Positions 25,612 to 33,177 of a stretch of 64,000 bases of DNA are shown here, piece after piece (the stretch's first letter is position 1; the number at the start of each line of letters is the position of its first letter). A program made the translations under genes and the position numbers. The notes under the pieces were generated by a model. That model did no database searches, was not told the DNA's origin, and saw only the letters and a program-made list of their open reading frames with translations. The DNA comes from Agathobacter sp. GTDB lineage: Bacteria > Bacillota > Clostridia > Lachnospirales > Lachnospiraceae. The stretch spans positions 1 to 64,000 of the forward strand of contig JALFLB010000028.1 of the NCBI GenBank assembly GCA_022775045.1, given 5' to 3'.

Positions 25612-27903
25612 TTACTCCAAAAATTCCTGTCCTTCCTTAAGCTTTAATCCTACGACCTGTACCCCGGTATTCTTGCGGATTCGGTTATAACCAGCCTTGT
25701 CCATCGAAGAATAGAAATCTGTGGTACTGCGGATATATTCGCCATTCTGCATGCAATGCGCTCTGTAAGCCTGATACAACTCACCTGATTTTTCCTTATA
25801 GGAAGGATCCATCTCACAGCATTCCTCCAGGAACTGCCCCAGCCAGTCATTGTCCTCGCGGTATGCCTGAATAGCAGCCTCTACGACATCCGGCAGTGTC
25901 GTATGAAAATTCTTATCAATCGCCCGCTTCGCACCTTCGATAATCCAGCTCATAATTGCAGGACCGGCATGCTCAAACAGATAATCCGCATAATTTTTGA
26001 TGTCACTTTTCCCTGTAATCTTTGCATTGAAGGGAATGACCACCAGCCTTCTCCAGATGCCGTCATCATTGGCTCCTACCTTTGGAAGATGGTTGGTATA
26101 GAGAACCAATGTATGTGACGGTACAAAGGAAAACGGATCCTTATACTTCTTCTCTGCCTGAATCTCATCCGTAGAGCAAAGCTGCTTCACCACAGCGGTA
26201 TTCAATCTCATACCTTCCTCCATTTCCGAAGAAATGATGAGCCGTTTTCCCTTAAGCTCTGCCATCTCCGGCTTCACATTTCGCTTGCAATTCATGGTCA
26301 AGGCTTCCGCTGAAAGCTTTCCTGCATAATTTCCAAGTACTCTGAAAATGGTATTCCAGAAGGTACTCTTACCATTGGCACCGCCACCATAAGCAATAAT
26401 CATTTGCTCTTGATAAACCTTACCGATTGCAGCCATGCCAACCGTCTCCTGCACATAATCAATCAGTTTCTGATCCTTGCAGAAGAAAAGATTCAAGGCA
26501 TCCAGCCATATCTGTTTCCCATCCTCTCCCGGAGAACACGCAGTAATCTTTGTAATCAGATCCTCAGGATTATGCGGCAGTTCCCCTGCAAGCCCTTTTC
26601 GAAGGTCATAGGTTGCATAAGGTGTGTTAATCAGATTCTCGTTTTTATCCAAATCAGACACGGAAATAGCAATCATCGGCTTCGCCGTATTTGCCGCAGA
26701 CACAATATATTTGTAATCACGTCTCTTCTGAACAAACTTCAGATAAGTCTGAGCACCCATCAGCATATAAACCAAAGGAATAAGCTTTCCATCTACCTCT
26801 TTTAAAAGCTCCTTCGGGCCAGCCTGGATAGATTTCTTCGGTACACCTGCATCCTCCAACACCTTCTCAACTCTTGCCACCTCATCCATAGCATCCTGAA
26901 GCTGCAGATCCAAGAATTCCTCAACGGCACCAATCGCCATCTGCTTATCCTCTCGCCAACATTCGCCATCGAACCTTAAAAAGTCTGTTGCACTGGTATA
27001 TTTCAATTCATTTCCATACTCTCGAACCAACACCTTTGCCTGTCCGATATCCGAATAATCTTCAGGCTTCAATGAAGCACTTTCAAAATATGCGTTATAT
27101 TCATCAGGTGGCACATACCCTTCCTGATTCACAATACTTTTCTTAAAGAACTTCACTGCACTATTCCAGATAGTCTTAAGCTCTGACTCCGGTAGCGGCG
27201 GATCACACTTCTTTGCATGTTCCAGGAATGCCTCGTGTGCCTTTTCCGTAATTCCATAACGTTTCAATACACGCCCGGCAAATCGGCTCATGGTATTGTT
27301 TCTGCTTCCTTCCAAAATCTGCCCACCAGATGCACTCTCCGAATCCTCGGAATCAAAATCTTCTTCCTCAGCTACCTGACTGACATCAATTTCTTCATCA
27401 ATAGTCATCCAGCCATCATGTACCAATACTTCTTCACAATCAGCACCGAAGATAAATCTTGCTGCGTCTAAAGCATTTCCATCAAAGAAGGGATACTCCT
27501 TCTGTAATGCCTTCTTTAGATTTCCGTACACTTCTGCATCTGTAATCTCTGAAATAGGAAAATAGATGTGATATCTCGGTCTGGCCGACTTCCCCTCCTT
27601 TGGAAGCAGATGATGTCTGCTGGAAGCAAGCATATATTCCATATCCGGGAATATTTCCTCCAGCTTCTCTGCTGTAATCCACTCTGCTGGTTCCTCCGAA
27701 TGATCATTATCAATATCCATAACAATCACGTCCGAACGAATGAAATTACCAATACCTCGATAATTTCCTTTGTACTCTGCGCAAACATGATCTGCCTTCA
27801 CCGCCTCCCGAAGCTGCTCCGGCGTACTCACCGTCACCCGGTTCGGGTAGCTGCAGTTTGCGGCCTGACCAATGCAGTTTGCTGTAAAAATCGTTGCCTG
27901 CAT
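25612..27903 (-). CDS. phage/plasmid primase-helicase, P4 type (D5 family)
   Basis: A 763-residue replication protein. The N-terminal part has primase-polymerase features: DVIVMDIDNDHSEEP (metal-binding DxD) and ASSRHHLLPKEGK, then RPRYHIYFPI. About 215-260 is a primase C-terminal-like region (RNNTMSRFAGRVLKRYGIT). The C-terminal helicase has IAYGGGANGKSTFWNTIFRV (Walker A), LKGKRLIISSEMEEG (Walker B) and TNHLPKVGANDDGIWRRLVV (sensor/arginine region). It would prime and unwind phage DNA with the family A polymerase at 33 kb. Confidence 0.92.
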   Translation of the reverse strand: MQATIFTANCIGQAANCSYPNRVTVSTPEQLREAVKADHVCAEYKGNYRGIGNFIRSDVIVMDIDNDHSEEPAEWITAEKLEEIFPDMEYMLASSRHHLLPKEGKSARPRYHIYFPISEITDAEVYGNLKKALQKEYPFFDGNALDAARFIFGADCEEVLVHDGWMTIDEEIDVSQVAEEEDFDSEDSESASGGQILEGSRNNTMSRFAGRVLKRYGITEKAHEAFLEHAKKCDPPLPESELKTIWNSAVKFFKKSIVNQEGYVPPDEYNAYFESASLKPEDYSDIGQAKVLVREYGNELKYTSATDFLRFDGECWREDKQMAIGAVEEFLDLQLQDAMDEVARVEKVLEDAGVPKKSIQAGPKELLKEVDGKLIPLVYMLMGAQTYLKFVQKRRDYKYIVSAANTAKPMIAISVSDLDKNENLINTPYATYDLRKGLAGELPHNPEDLITKITACSPGEDGKQIWLDALNLFFCKDQKLIDYVQETVGMAAIGKVYQEQMIIAYGGGANGKSTFWNTIFRVLGNYAGKLSAEALTMNCKRNVKPEMAELKGKRLIISSEMEEGMRLNTAVVKQLCSTDEIQAEKKYKDPFSFVPSHTLVLYTNHLPKVGANDDGIWRRLVVIPFNAKITGKSDIKNYADYLFEHAGPAIMSWIIEGAKRAIDKNFHTTLPDVVEAAIQAYREDNDWLGQFLEECCEMDPSYKEKSGELYQAYRAHCMQNGEYIRSTTDFYSSMDKAGYNRIRKNTGVQVVGLKLKEGQEFLE

Positions 27904-27999
27904 ATCTCAAACCTCGTTTCTATAAAGTAAGGAACAAAATCCTCCTAACTTCCTAAGCGGGTTTGACCTACACTTTTCCGGTCGTAGGACAAAATTTGC

Positions 28000-28033
28000 A
28001 AAAAAATAACAGCCACCTCTTTCGAAGTGACTG
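28000..28033 (-). terminator. strong terminator upstream of the primase gene
   Basis: Minus-strand CAGTCACTTC-GAAA-GAGGTGGCTG (10 pairs, tetraloop) followed by TTATTTTTTT. It would end transcripts of the 28-30 kb genes, so the primase operon needs its own promoter or antitermination. Confidence 0.8.
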
Positions 28034-28057
28034 CCATTATGCGCAAAACAATACTAT

Positions 28058-28237
28058 TTAATTTTCCTCATCATAAGGTAGCAGCAAATAATTTCCAAAT
28101 TCCGTAACACAATAATAGCGATACCGCTCTTCCTTTTCTGTGTCAACCATTAGAACAGGGATAACGCCACAGCTCAGAACATCGCCATCGATATAAATGT
28201 GGCTCTCATCCACGTAAATATCATGGAAGTATATCAC
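28058..28237 (-). CDS. small protein of unknown function (59 residues)
   Basis: Missed by the ORF track. A GTG-started ORF reading IYFHDIYVDESHIYIDGDVL and then RYRYYCVTEFGNYLLLPYDE, with good amino-acid composition for a folded beta-rich protein. The GTG directly follows an in-frame stop and has no strong ribosome site, so it may be translated by coupling to the gene 31 bases upstream. Function unknown. Confidence 0.5.
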   Translation of the reverse strand: MIYFHDIYVDESHIYIDGDVLSCGVIPVLMVDTEKEERYRYYCVTEFGNYLLLPYDEEN

Positions 28238-28268
28238 TTAAACAATATATCTTCAATACGAAATCCTT

Positions 28269-28685
28269 CTAATATTCTTCCGGGATACTAAACACCACAT
28301 GGCCAGCCTCAGCTGTTATCCAAAATCTTTTCTTATTATAGTAAAACACCTGCAAATAACCTGCATGAAAATCGGGAGCCGGATATCTTTCAAATATCTG
28401 ATTCAAAGCTTCATACGCCACCCATAATCCAGCAATCTGATTTTCCTCAAAAATGTTATTATATCCCTTGGTAAAATACAGTTCATTCTTGACATCTCGC
28501 CAATCGTCAAACATGCATTTATCCTCAGTATCTGTAGCCTTATAATCGTATTTAAGCGGCTCAATCATTTTTAAATATGCCTGCTTCGATTCTTCGGCTA
28601 TGCTCGGCACAATCGTTTTCATATACATATCTGTCATCAGCGGTACCGGTGCATCCTTTATTTCATATATAGCTCTGACTGGCAT
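28269..28685 (-). CDS. hypothetical protein (138 residues)
   Basis: Not recognised. MPVRAIYEIKDAPVPLMTDM, then a long helix-rich middle and a beta-rich end (GYLQVFYYNKKRFWITAEAG). AGGAGG precedes the ATG. It belongs to the small accessory operon 30.0-28.0 kb that also holds the EEP phosphodiesterase. Confidence 0.7.
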   Translation of the reverse strand: MPVRAIYEIKDAPVPLMTDMYMKTIVPSIAEESKQAYLKMIEPLKYDYKATDTEDKCMFDDWRDVKNELYFTKGYNNIFEENQIAGLWVAYEALNQIFERYPAPDFHAGYLQVFYYNKKRFWITAEAGHVVFSIPEEY

Positions 28686-28777
28686 ATTACCGTCCTCCTA
28701 TTAATTGTAATAAAGCCAACCTGCTACGGTAGTTTCATTTATCTACTGCAACAGGTTGTCTCCCTCATAATGAATTA

Positions 28778-29488
28778 CTATGCAATATTTGCTATAAGCA
28801 TAGGATGATCTGTGTACATATCGACAGTACTAATTGTATCATCAACCCTCAGTTTCTTATGCTTAAAATATATATCGGCAGATGGTGATAAAAGTATATG
28901 ATCAATAAATTCTGGATCATAATAACCGAGCCTTGTAAAACCATCGGCCTGTAACGAGGTCAACTGAGCTCCATGGGCATTCTGATTCATATCGCCAACT
29001 ACAATCATTTTCCCCTGATAGGTTGTGCTTACTTTTTCAACAGTTTCCCAGAACTGGGCTGCAAGTCTTAACCTCTCCTGCACATACCACTTGGCTGCGC
29101 CAGAAAACTCTGATGTCTGAGGAATGTGAATATTCAGAATGCGTAAACCATCTCCAATCTCCACCAGATTATATCGATTTGTAAGCTCTATATCCGAGAC
29201 TGACTTTACATCAATATCGATTCCCTCCTTCACAAGCATAATTGAAATGATGGAATATGAATGCTCATCTACATCAAAATCTATTGGAAGGATGATCTGA
29301 TAGCCAGGCAACTCATTCTTAATCTGCTCGACGTACTTACCATTACGACCATATTTCATCTCCTGAAGACATACAATATCGGGATTCTCTTCATCAATAC
29401 TGTTAAGAATATTAGAGAGACGCACATTTAATGGTCTCTTAGTCAATGTGTGGTTCCAGGTGTTTGTGTTAAGTGAAATGATTTTCAT
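28778..29488 (-). CDS. endonuclease/exonuclease/phosphatase (EEP) family protein
   Basis: A 236-residue metal-dependent phosphodiesterase of the DNase I/exonuclease III fold. MKIISLNTNTWNH, IVCLQEMKYGRN (catalytic Glu), RILNIHIPQTSEF, GKMIVVGDMNQNAHG (GDxN), DHILLSPSADIY and TDHPMLIANI give the full active-site series. The substrate could be DNA, RNA or a signal molecule. Its place in a regulated accessory operon of a phage suggests host-takeover or defence rather than core replication. Confidence 0.9.
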   Translation of the reverse strand: MKIISLNTNTWNHTLTKRPLNVRLSNILNSIDEENPDIVCLQEMKYGRNGKYVEQIKNELPGYQIILPIDFDVDEHSYSIISIMLVKEGIDIDVKSVSDIELTNRYNLVEIGDGLRILNIHIPQTSEFSGAAKWYVQERLRLAAQFWETVEKVSTTYQGKMIVVGDMNQNAHGAQLTSLQADGFTRLGYYDPEFIDHILLSPSADIYFKHKKLRVDDTISTVDMYTDHPMLIANIA

Positions 29489-29505
29489 AGTAAATTCTCC
29501 TTCTA

Positions 29506-29928
29506 TTAACCCAAAATAAGTGCCATATCTGCAGGCTCAAGTTCCTTTTTTCCTGTAGTTTTCATGTAACGCTGTACACGATCAGTGAAAAAGCACATCC
29601 GCTTTATCGAATCAGAGTCCTGCATCTGTGCATCATCCATAAATATCCTGGTCAGTAACTTCACCATGTAATCGTATCGAGGATACTGCGCCAATCCAAG
29701 TTCCTTCTGAAGCACAGCACCGAAGCATTCATGTAATTCCGAGTATTTTGGCATGGCCTTTACCACTGCCGCATAAGTCTCCGCGTAGTTATCATTATCT
29801 GCCCTGTCCATATGATCCAGGCGACCAGTGCAAGCATTCCCCTTGTCACCAAATTCTACCCATCCAAATGTATGTGGGTATCTTACCAAGAGCTGTATGC
29901 TCTTTTTGATTTCTTTGATGTCTTTCAT
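29506..29928 (-). CDS. hypothetical protein, first gene of the EEP operon
   Basis: Not recognised. About 140 residues (MKDIKEIKKSIQLLVRYPHT; FTDRVQRYMKTTGKKELEPA). The upstream ATG at 29973 and 29937 are too close to or before the AGGAGGT site, so MKDIKEI at 29928 is preferred. Transcribed from a promoter whose -35 box lies inside a copy of the repeated operator at 29991. Confidence 0.65.
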   Translation of the reverse strand: MKDIKEIKKSIQLLVRYPHTFGWVEFGDKGNACTGRLDHMDRADNDNYAETYAAVVKAMPKYSELHECFGAVLQKELGLAQYPRYDYMVKLLTRIFMDDAQMQDSDSIKRMCFFTDRVQRYMKTTGKKELEPADMALILG

Positions 29929-29956
29929 AATAGACATACCTCCTTTTCGTCTAGTA

Positions 29957-30007
29957 GGTGTACCGCCATCCATTTTGAATTATGGTTAGTGTTACACCAT
30001 CTGTCGA
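29957..30007 (-). promoter_or_regulatory. operator-embedded promoter of the EEP operon
   Basis: Minus-strand TCGACA (30002-30007), 17 bases, CATAAT (29979-29984). The -35 overlaps the repeat ACAGATGGTGTAAC, and a diverged second copy (GGATGGCGGTACACC) lies downstream of the -10. The layout is the same as at 30471-30518. Confidence 0.65.
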
Positions 30008-30049
30008 GCCTTTTTTGGGGCAGCAATTAATGCTGCCCTTAAAATCATT

Positions 30050-30442
30050 CTATCTATTTTTTCTATATACAGATGTCTTATTAACAACATCGCATATCTC
30101 CAGGTCGTCCGAATTTCTTTCGATTGCTGCAAGTATCTTTGCGGCAACCGCTTTTTCTGATCGACTCATAGTCATCCAGTCGTCTTCATTAAATAGTCCT
30201 CGTATCGTAAATTCCTCTCCCACTGATTTTCTAAACAATGCTGCTGTCACTATGTTGTTTAATTCAGCGGGACTCTTTGTGGATGTAGCTTTTGTCTGTC
30301 CCTTATTCAAAGCCTCCGCAATAATTTGTCCAGCAAAGGCTGTTACGGATAAATTCATTTCCTTCGCCTTCCCTGACAGCTTCTCGTAATCCTCATTCGT
30401 AAGTGTTACCCAAAATCTTGTGTGTGTATCCTTATTTATCAC
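30050..30442 (-). CDS. ribbon-helix-helix regulator with DUF1413-like C-terminus
   Basis: A 130-residue protein. Residues 8-45 (TRFWVTLTNEDYEKLSGKAK, then MNLSVTAFAGQII) form a MobC/Arc-type ribbon-helix-helix. Residues 75-118 (EEFTIRGLFNEDDWMTMSRS, KAVAAKILAAIERNSD) resemble DUF1413. Its promoter contains two exact 14-base operator repeats, and a third controls the next operon, so it is the best candidate for the protein that binds them. A short GGGCAGC...GCTGCCC hairpin lies just after its stop. Confidence 0.75.
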   Translation of the reverse strand: MINKDTHTRFWVTLTNEDYEKLSGKAKEMNLSVTAFAGQIIAEALNKGQTKATSTKSPAELNNIVTAALFRKSVGEEFTIRGLFNEDDWMTMSRSEKAVAAKILAAIERNSDDLEICDVVNKTSVYRKNR

Positions 30443-30470
30443 TTTCTATCACCTCGTCTTTTCGTTTAGT

Positions 30471-30518
30471 GGTACACCATCTGTTTTTCATTATAGGCAT
30501 AGGTACACCATCTGTCAA
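30471..30518 (-). promoter_or_regulatory. consensus promoter flanked by two exact operator repeats
   Basis: Minus-strand TTGACA (30513-30518), 17 bases, TATAAT (30490-30495). ACAGATGGTGTACC occurs exactly at 30502-30515 (overlapping the -35) and at 30471-30484 (around the expected start of transcription). A repressor bound at both would shut the promoter. Confidence 0.8.
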
Positions 30519-30622
30519 TGAGAAATTTAAAAATTTTTATTACACGACCGGAAAATCCTCTCCCAGATGCGCTTAGAAAGATAGAAAGGCACGAAAGCCA
30601 TTCGGAAAGTGAGGTGCTGCAG

Positions 30623-30787
30623 ATGCAGACAGAAACGATTGATAAAAGCCAGCAGGCTACAGCGTCCATTGATGAAGAGCTCATTGACACTCTCATTTCA
30701 ATCAGTGTTGTAGCTAAACGACTGGCAGCCAATCTAAGACAACAGAATACAGAAAATGGAGGAAAACAAGATGAGCAAAATGAGTGA
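30623..30787 (+). CDS. small phage protein upstream of the replication genes
   Basis: Not recognised. The ATG at 30623 behind GAGGTG is preferred over 30518, which has no ribosome site. It gives 54 residues (MQTETIDKSQQATASIDEEL, then DTLISISVVAKRLAANL). Overlaps the next gene by 17 bases. First gene of the plus-strand DUF2800-DUF2815-polymerase operon. Confidence 0.6.
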   Translation: MQTETIDKSQQATASIDEELIDTLISISVVAKRLAANLRQQNTENGGKQDEQNE

Positions 30788-31136
30788 ATTATCTCAGGTG
30801 CTTGATGAAATGATTGCCTGCGGCGAGGGAATGATCAAAGCTGCTAACGCAATCAAGGACATCTTTTCTTCTACAGAAGAAGCACCAGAAGAAACAAAAA
30901 CAAAGCCAGCCAAGAAAGTCACCAAGGCTCCCGAAACGGCGAAAGCTGATGAAGCACCGGAACCTATCTACACCAAGGAAGATGTTCGTGCCGTGCTCGC
31001 TTCCAAAGCAGCCGCCGGATATAAGAAGGAAGTCAAGGAGCTTCTTGAGAAATATGGTGCTCAGCAGTTAAAGCAGGTAAATCCTGATGACTATGCAGCC
31101 ATTCTTAAGGAAGCCGAGGTGATTGGAAATGCCTAA
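30771..31136 (+). CDS. small phage replication-module protein with HeH/LEM-like end
   Basis: A 121-residue protein: a helical start (MSKMSELSQVLDEMIACGEG), a Lys/Pro/Ala-rich hinge, and a C-terminal helical motif (YTKEDVRAVLASKAAAGYKK; YGAQQLKQVNPDDYAAILKE) like the HeH/LEM-type folds of phage proteins. GGAGG precedes 30771. It overlaps DUF2800 by 8 bases and is usually found beside it. Confidence 0.75.
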   Translation: MSKMSELSQVLDEMIACGEGMIKAANAIKDIFSSTEEAPEETKTKPAKKVTKAPETAKADEAPEPIYTKEDVRAVLASKAAAGYKKEVKELLEKYGAQQLKQVNPDDYAAILKEAEVIGNA

Positions 31137-32262
31137 ACACGCATACCTCTCCGCTTCTGCCAGTCACAGATGGTTAGCCTGCCCACCAAGCGCAAAGCTC
31201 TGTGCCAATATTGCGGATCAAACCTCCGAATATGCACAGCAAGGAACCGATTGTCATGAGCTGTGCGCCTACCTTGTGGAAAAAGCTCTTGGCAGAGCTG
31301 GCACTGATCCAACAGAAAGCCTTACCTTCTACGATGCTGAAATGCAAAACTGCGCAGAGGAATACAGAAATTATGTACTGGAACAAATTGAAGCAGCCAA
31401 GGAACTATGCCAGGACCCACAGGTCATGATCGAACAGCGACTGGACTTCTCCCGCTGGGTTGAAAACGGCTTTGGAACCGGTGACTGTGTCATCGTTGCA
31501 GATGAAGTTCTACAGATTATCGATTATAAACACGGTCTTGGTGTCCTGGTAAGTGCCGGTGATGATGAGCATGGCGGAAACAGTCAGATGATGTGCTACG
31601 CCTTAGGTGCATTGGAAGCCTTCGGAGATCTCTACGACATCCATCAGATAAAGATGACCATTTTCCAGCCAAGACGTGACAATATCAGTACTTACACCAT
31701 TTCCAAAGAGAAGCTTCTGAAATGGGCTGACGAAGTTCTGGCACCTACCGCACAGCTTGCCTATATAGGTGAAGGCGAATTCAAAGCTGGTGACCACTGC
31801 CAGTTCTGTAAGGTAAAAGCCACCTGCCGAAAACGTGCAGAGTACAATCTGGAGCTTGCAAAATATGACTTTGAAATGCCAGCCACCCTGGATAACATTG
31901 AAATCGCCGCTATCTTAGCAAAGGTGGATGAAATGATTTCCTGGGGAAATGACATCAAAGAATATGCCTTACAGCAGGCCCAATCCGGTGTTCACTTTGA
32001 CGGTTGGAAAATCGTAGAAGGAAGATCCAATAGAAAATTTACTGATGAAGCCGCTGTGGCATCCAAAGTAAAAGACACGGGCTACGACCCGTATGAGAAA
32101 AAGCTTCTTGGCATCACTGCCATGAGCACAATGCTCGGAAAGAAGAAATTCGAAGAGCTATTAGGTGAGCTTGTGTATAAGCCACCAGGTAAACCAACAT
32201 TGGTGCCGGAATCTGATAAGAGACCGGCAATAAATACAGCAATAGATGACTTTAATGAGTAA
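31129..32262 (+). CDS. DUF2800 phage protein (Cas4/PD-(D/E)XK-like)
   Basis: A 377-residue protein. YLSASASHRWLACPPSAKLC, EQRLDFSRWVENGFGTGDCV, VLQIIDYKHGLG (metal-binding D and K) and the Cys cluster HCQFCKVKATCRKRAEYN match the Cas4/RecB-like nuclease fold expected for DUF2800. It works with DUF2815 and the polymerase in phage replication or recombination. ATG 31129 after GAGGTG is preferred. Confidence 0.9.
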   Translation: MPKHAYLSASASHRWLACPPSAKLCANIADQTSEYAQQGTDCHELCAYLVEKALGRAGTDPTESLTFYDAEMQNCAEEYRNYVLEQIEAAKELCQDPQVMIEQRLDFSRWVENGFGTGDCVIVADEVLQIIDYKHGLGVLVSAGDDEHGGNSQMMCYALGALEAFGDLYDIHQIKMTIFQPRRDNISTYTISKEKLLKWADEVLAPTAQLAYIGEGEFKAGDHCQFCKVKATCRKRAEYNLELAKYDFEMPATLDNIEIAAILAKVDEMISWGNDIKEYALQQAQSGVHFDGWKIVEGRSNRKFTDEAAVASKVKDTGYDPYEKKLLGITAMSTMLGKKKFEELLGELVYKPPGKPTLVPESDKRPAINTAIDDFNE

Positions 32263-32278
32263 AAGGAGGGCCAATATT

Positions 32279-32842
32279 ATGGCAAAGATTCAAAACCCTA
32301 CAAAGGTAATCACAGGAGTTAATACACGTTGGAGCTATGCGAATGTATGGGATGCAAAGAGCATCAACGGAGGCGCACCGAAGTACAGTGTCTCCCTCAT
32401 CATTCCCAAGTCTGACACCGTAACCGTTAACAAGATTAAAGCCGCTATCGAAGCAGCTTATGAGGAAGGTCAGAGCAAGCTTAAAGGAAATGGAAAAACG
32501 GTTCCTGCACTCTCCATCCTCAAAACACCTCTTCGTGATGGTGACTTAGAAAGACCTGACGATCCGGCATATGCAAATGCATATTTCATCAATGCCAATA
32601 GTGCTTCCGCACCTGGTATCGTTGATGCAGACCGTCAGCCTATCCTTGAGAGATCCGAAGTATATTCCGGTGTCTACGGCAGAGCTTCCATCAACCTCTA
32701 CGCTTTTAACAGCAACGGCAACAAGGGAATTGCTTGCGGTCTCAATAATCTCCAGAAGATTCGAGACGGTGAACCTCTTGGCGGCAAGTCCAGAGCCGAA
32801 GATGACTTTGCTTCTGATGAAGAAGAAGATTTCCTTGACTAA
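32279..32842 (+). CDS. DUF2815 phage single-strand DNA-binding-like protein
   Basis: A 187-residue protein. NPTKVITGVNTRWSYANVWD, PKYSVSLIIPKSD and YSGVYGRASINLYAFNSNGN are the family blocks; the tail is acidic (DDFASDEEEDFLD), as in single-strand binding proteins. Starts at MAKIQ behind AGGAGGGCC. Next to DUF2800 and the polymerase. Confidence 0.92.
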   Translation: MAKIQNPTKVITGVNTRWSYANVWDAKSINGGAPKYSVSLIIPKSDTVTVNKIKAAIEAAYEEGQSKLKGNGKTVPALSILKTPLRDGDLERPDDPAYANAYFINANSASAPGIVDADRQPILERSEVYSGVYGRASINLYAFNSNGNKGIACGLNNLQKIRDGEPLGGKSRAEDDFASDEEEDFLD

Positions 32843-32923
32843 TCAAACGTAATAACGACAACCAAGCAGGCGGTGGTAATACTGCTGCCGCCTGTGACAA
32901 TCAAAGAAAGTAGGTAAAATATT

Positions 32924-33121
32924 ATGACTATGGATTCTATTAATGAAATATTAGATGCTATTATCCGCGGATCCCTTTTAGGCTTCTTAGCTGGCTTCTG
33001 GTTAATGGGACTTGCCGCAATCTGGAAGTGGTTCCTGGGTGTTGCAAAACGATTCCTTCACTGGCTTTTCCCAAAGGCAAAATGGTTCCAGCCAAAGGAA
33101 CAGACCCCAAAAGGAAACTAA
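32924..33121 (+). CDS. small membrane-associated protein (65 residues)
   Basis: Not recognised. One hydrophobic segment (GSLLGFLAGFWLMGLAAIW) followed by a basic, Trp-rich tail (VAKRFLHWLFPKAKWFQPKE). Lies between DUF2815 and the polymerase, with GC hairpins on both sides. Confidence 0.6.
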   Translation: MTMDSINEILDAIIRGSLLGFLAGFWLMGLAAIWKWFLGVAKRFLHWLFPKAKWFQPKEQTPKGN

Positions 33122-33132
33122 TATCAAAGCGG

Positions 33133-33168
33133 CAGTACTCCTCGGTGCTGCTGCCCTTTTTGTAAAGG
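33133..33168 (+). terminator. hairpin with T run before the DNA polymerase gene
   Basis: GGCAG...CTGCC followed by CTTTTTTG, in the 56-base gap between the small membrane protein and the polymerase. Read-through would be needed for the polymerase. Confidence 0.5.
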
Positions 33169-33177
33169 AATGAGATT

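Noticed and set aside
30050-30442. Mobilisation protein MobC
   Set aside because: Ribbon-helix-helix part is similar, but no relaxase gene follows and the protein has a DUF1413-like end and its own operator repeats.
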